From NCBI GenBank assembly GCA_013389125.1, contig JACADX010000445.1, positions 1 to 5,839 of the forward strand: a stretch of 5,839 nt of DNA, in the 5' to 3' direction. Position numbers and translations under genes: made by a program. Positions 5,733 through 5,839 of the stretch are shown here, piece by piece. Positions within the stretch are counted from its first letter, which is position 1. Each line of letters begins with the position of its first letter. Under the pieces are notes generated by a model. The model saw nothing but the letters and a program-made list of their open reading frames with translations, did no database searches and was not told the DNA's origin. This DNA comes from Parvularculaceae bacterium. GTDB taxonomy: Bacteria; Pseudomonadota; Alphaproteobacteria; Caulobacterales; Parvularculaceae.

Positions 5733-5839
5733 GCAGGTCCAGCATCGCCATGGCCGCCGCCGGATTGCGCTCTTTGGCGCCGCTGATGAAGAACAGGAAC
5801 ACCTCGCCTGTCTTCTCCCAGCCGCTCGCGGTCTTCAGC
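5722..5839 (-). CDS. C-terminal end of a DUF72-like protein (partial, start outside window)
   Basis: Reading the minus strand from the window edge gives 38 residues ending in a TAG whose complement is at 5722-5724. The stretch includes GWEKTGEVFLFFISG, then AKERNPAAAMAMLDLLKG. The pattern of a tryptophan, a hydrophobic beta strand (EVFLFFISG) and A-K-x-R-N-P-A-A-A-M-A resembles the C-terminus of alphaproteobacterial DUF72 (YecE-like) proteins, which are TIM-barrel-type proteins of unclear function. The fragment is short, so the family call comes from memory of this pattern and needs the rest of the gene. Its last codons overlap the end of the convergent DUF885 gene by 11 bases. Confidence 0.66.
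   Translation of the reverse strand, partial: LKTASGWEKTGEVFLFFISGAKERNPAAAMAMLDLLKG

Overview
The window is GC-rich, tightly packed bacterial chromosome with genes on both strands and very short gaps. The RimO protein resembles alphaproteobacterial RimO (for example the ending with ADEYDLWGE). The gene mix (PQQ-type sugar dehydrogenase lipoprotein, DUF885 peptidase-like protein, DUF72-like end) also fits an alphaproteobacterium. No search was run, so the taxonomic call is an inference. I see no mobile element, CRISPR array, tRNA, rRNA or phage gene.

Layout. (1) 1-615 (+): the C-terminal part of a DUF4349-type protein with a coiled coil and one membrane anchor. (2) 684-875 (+): a very small lipoprotein with an acidic tail. 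(3) 879-2042 (-): a lipoprotein of the PQQ-dependent soluble glucose/aldose sugar dehydrogenase family, running tail to tail into the small lipoprotein with 3 bases between the stop codons. (4) 2043-2149: a 107-base divergent intergenic region with candidate promoters for both directions. (5) 2150-5732 (+): a likely three-gene operon of a four-helix membrane protein of unknown function, rimO, and an exported DUF885 metallopeptidase-like protein. (6) 5722-5839 (-): the C-terminal 38 residues of a DUF72-like protein, whose stop region overlaps the end of the DUF885 gene by 11 bases.

Together: most of the products act at the envelope (membrane anchor, two lipoproteins, a polytopic membrane protein, an exported peptidase-like enzyme). 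RimO is the exception, a cytosolic enzyme that methylthiolates ribosomal protein S12. No shared pathway is evident beyond the likely co-transcription of 2150-5732. This looks like ordinary core-genome territory. I did not find convincing evidence of a new system. The items most worth checking are the unknown membrane protein in the rimO operon, the hairpin in place of a Shine-Dalgarno sequence before rimO, and the compact gene ends.
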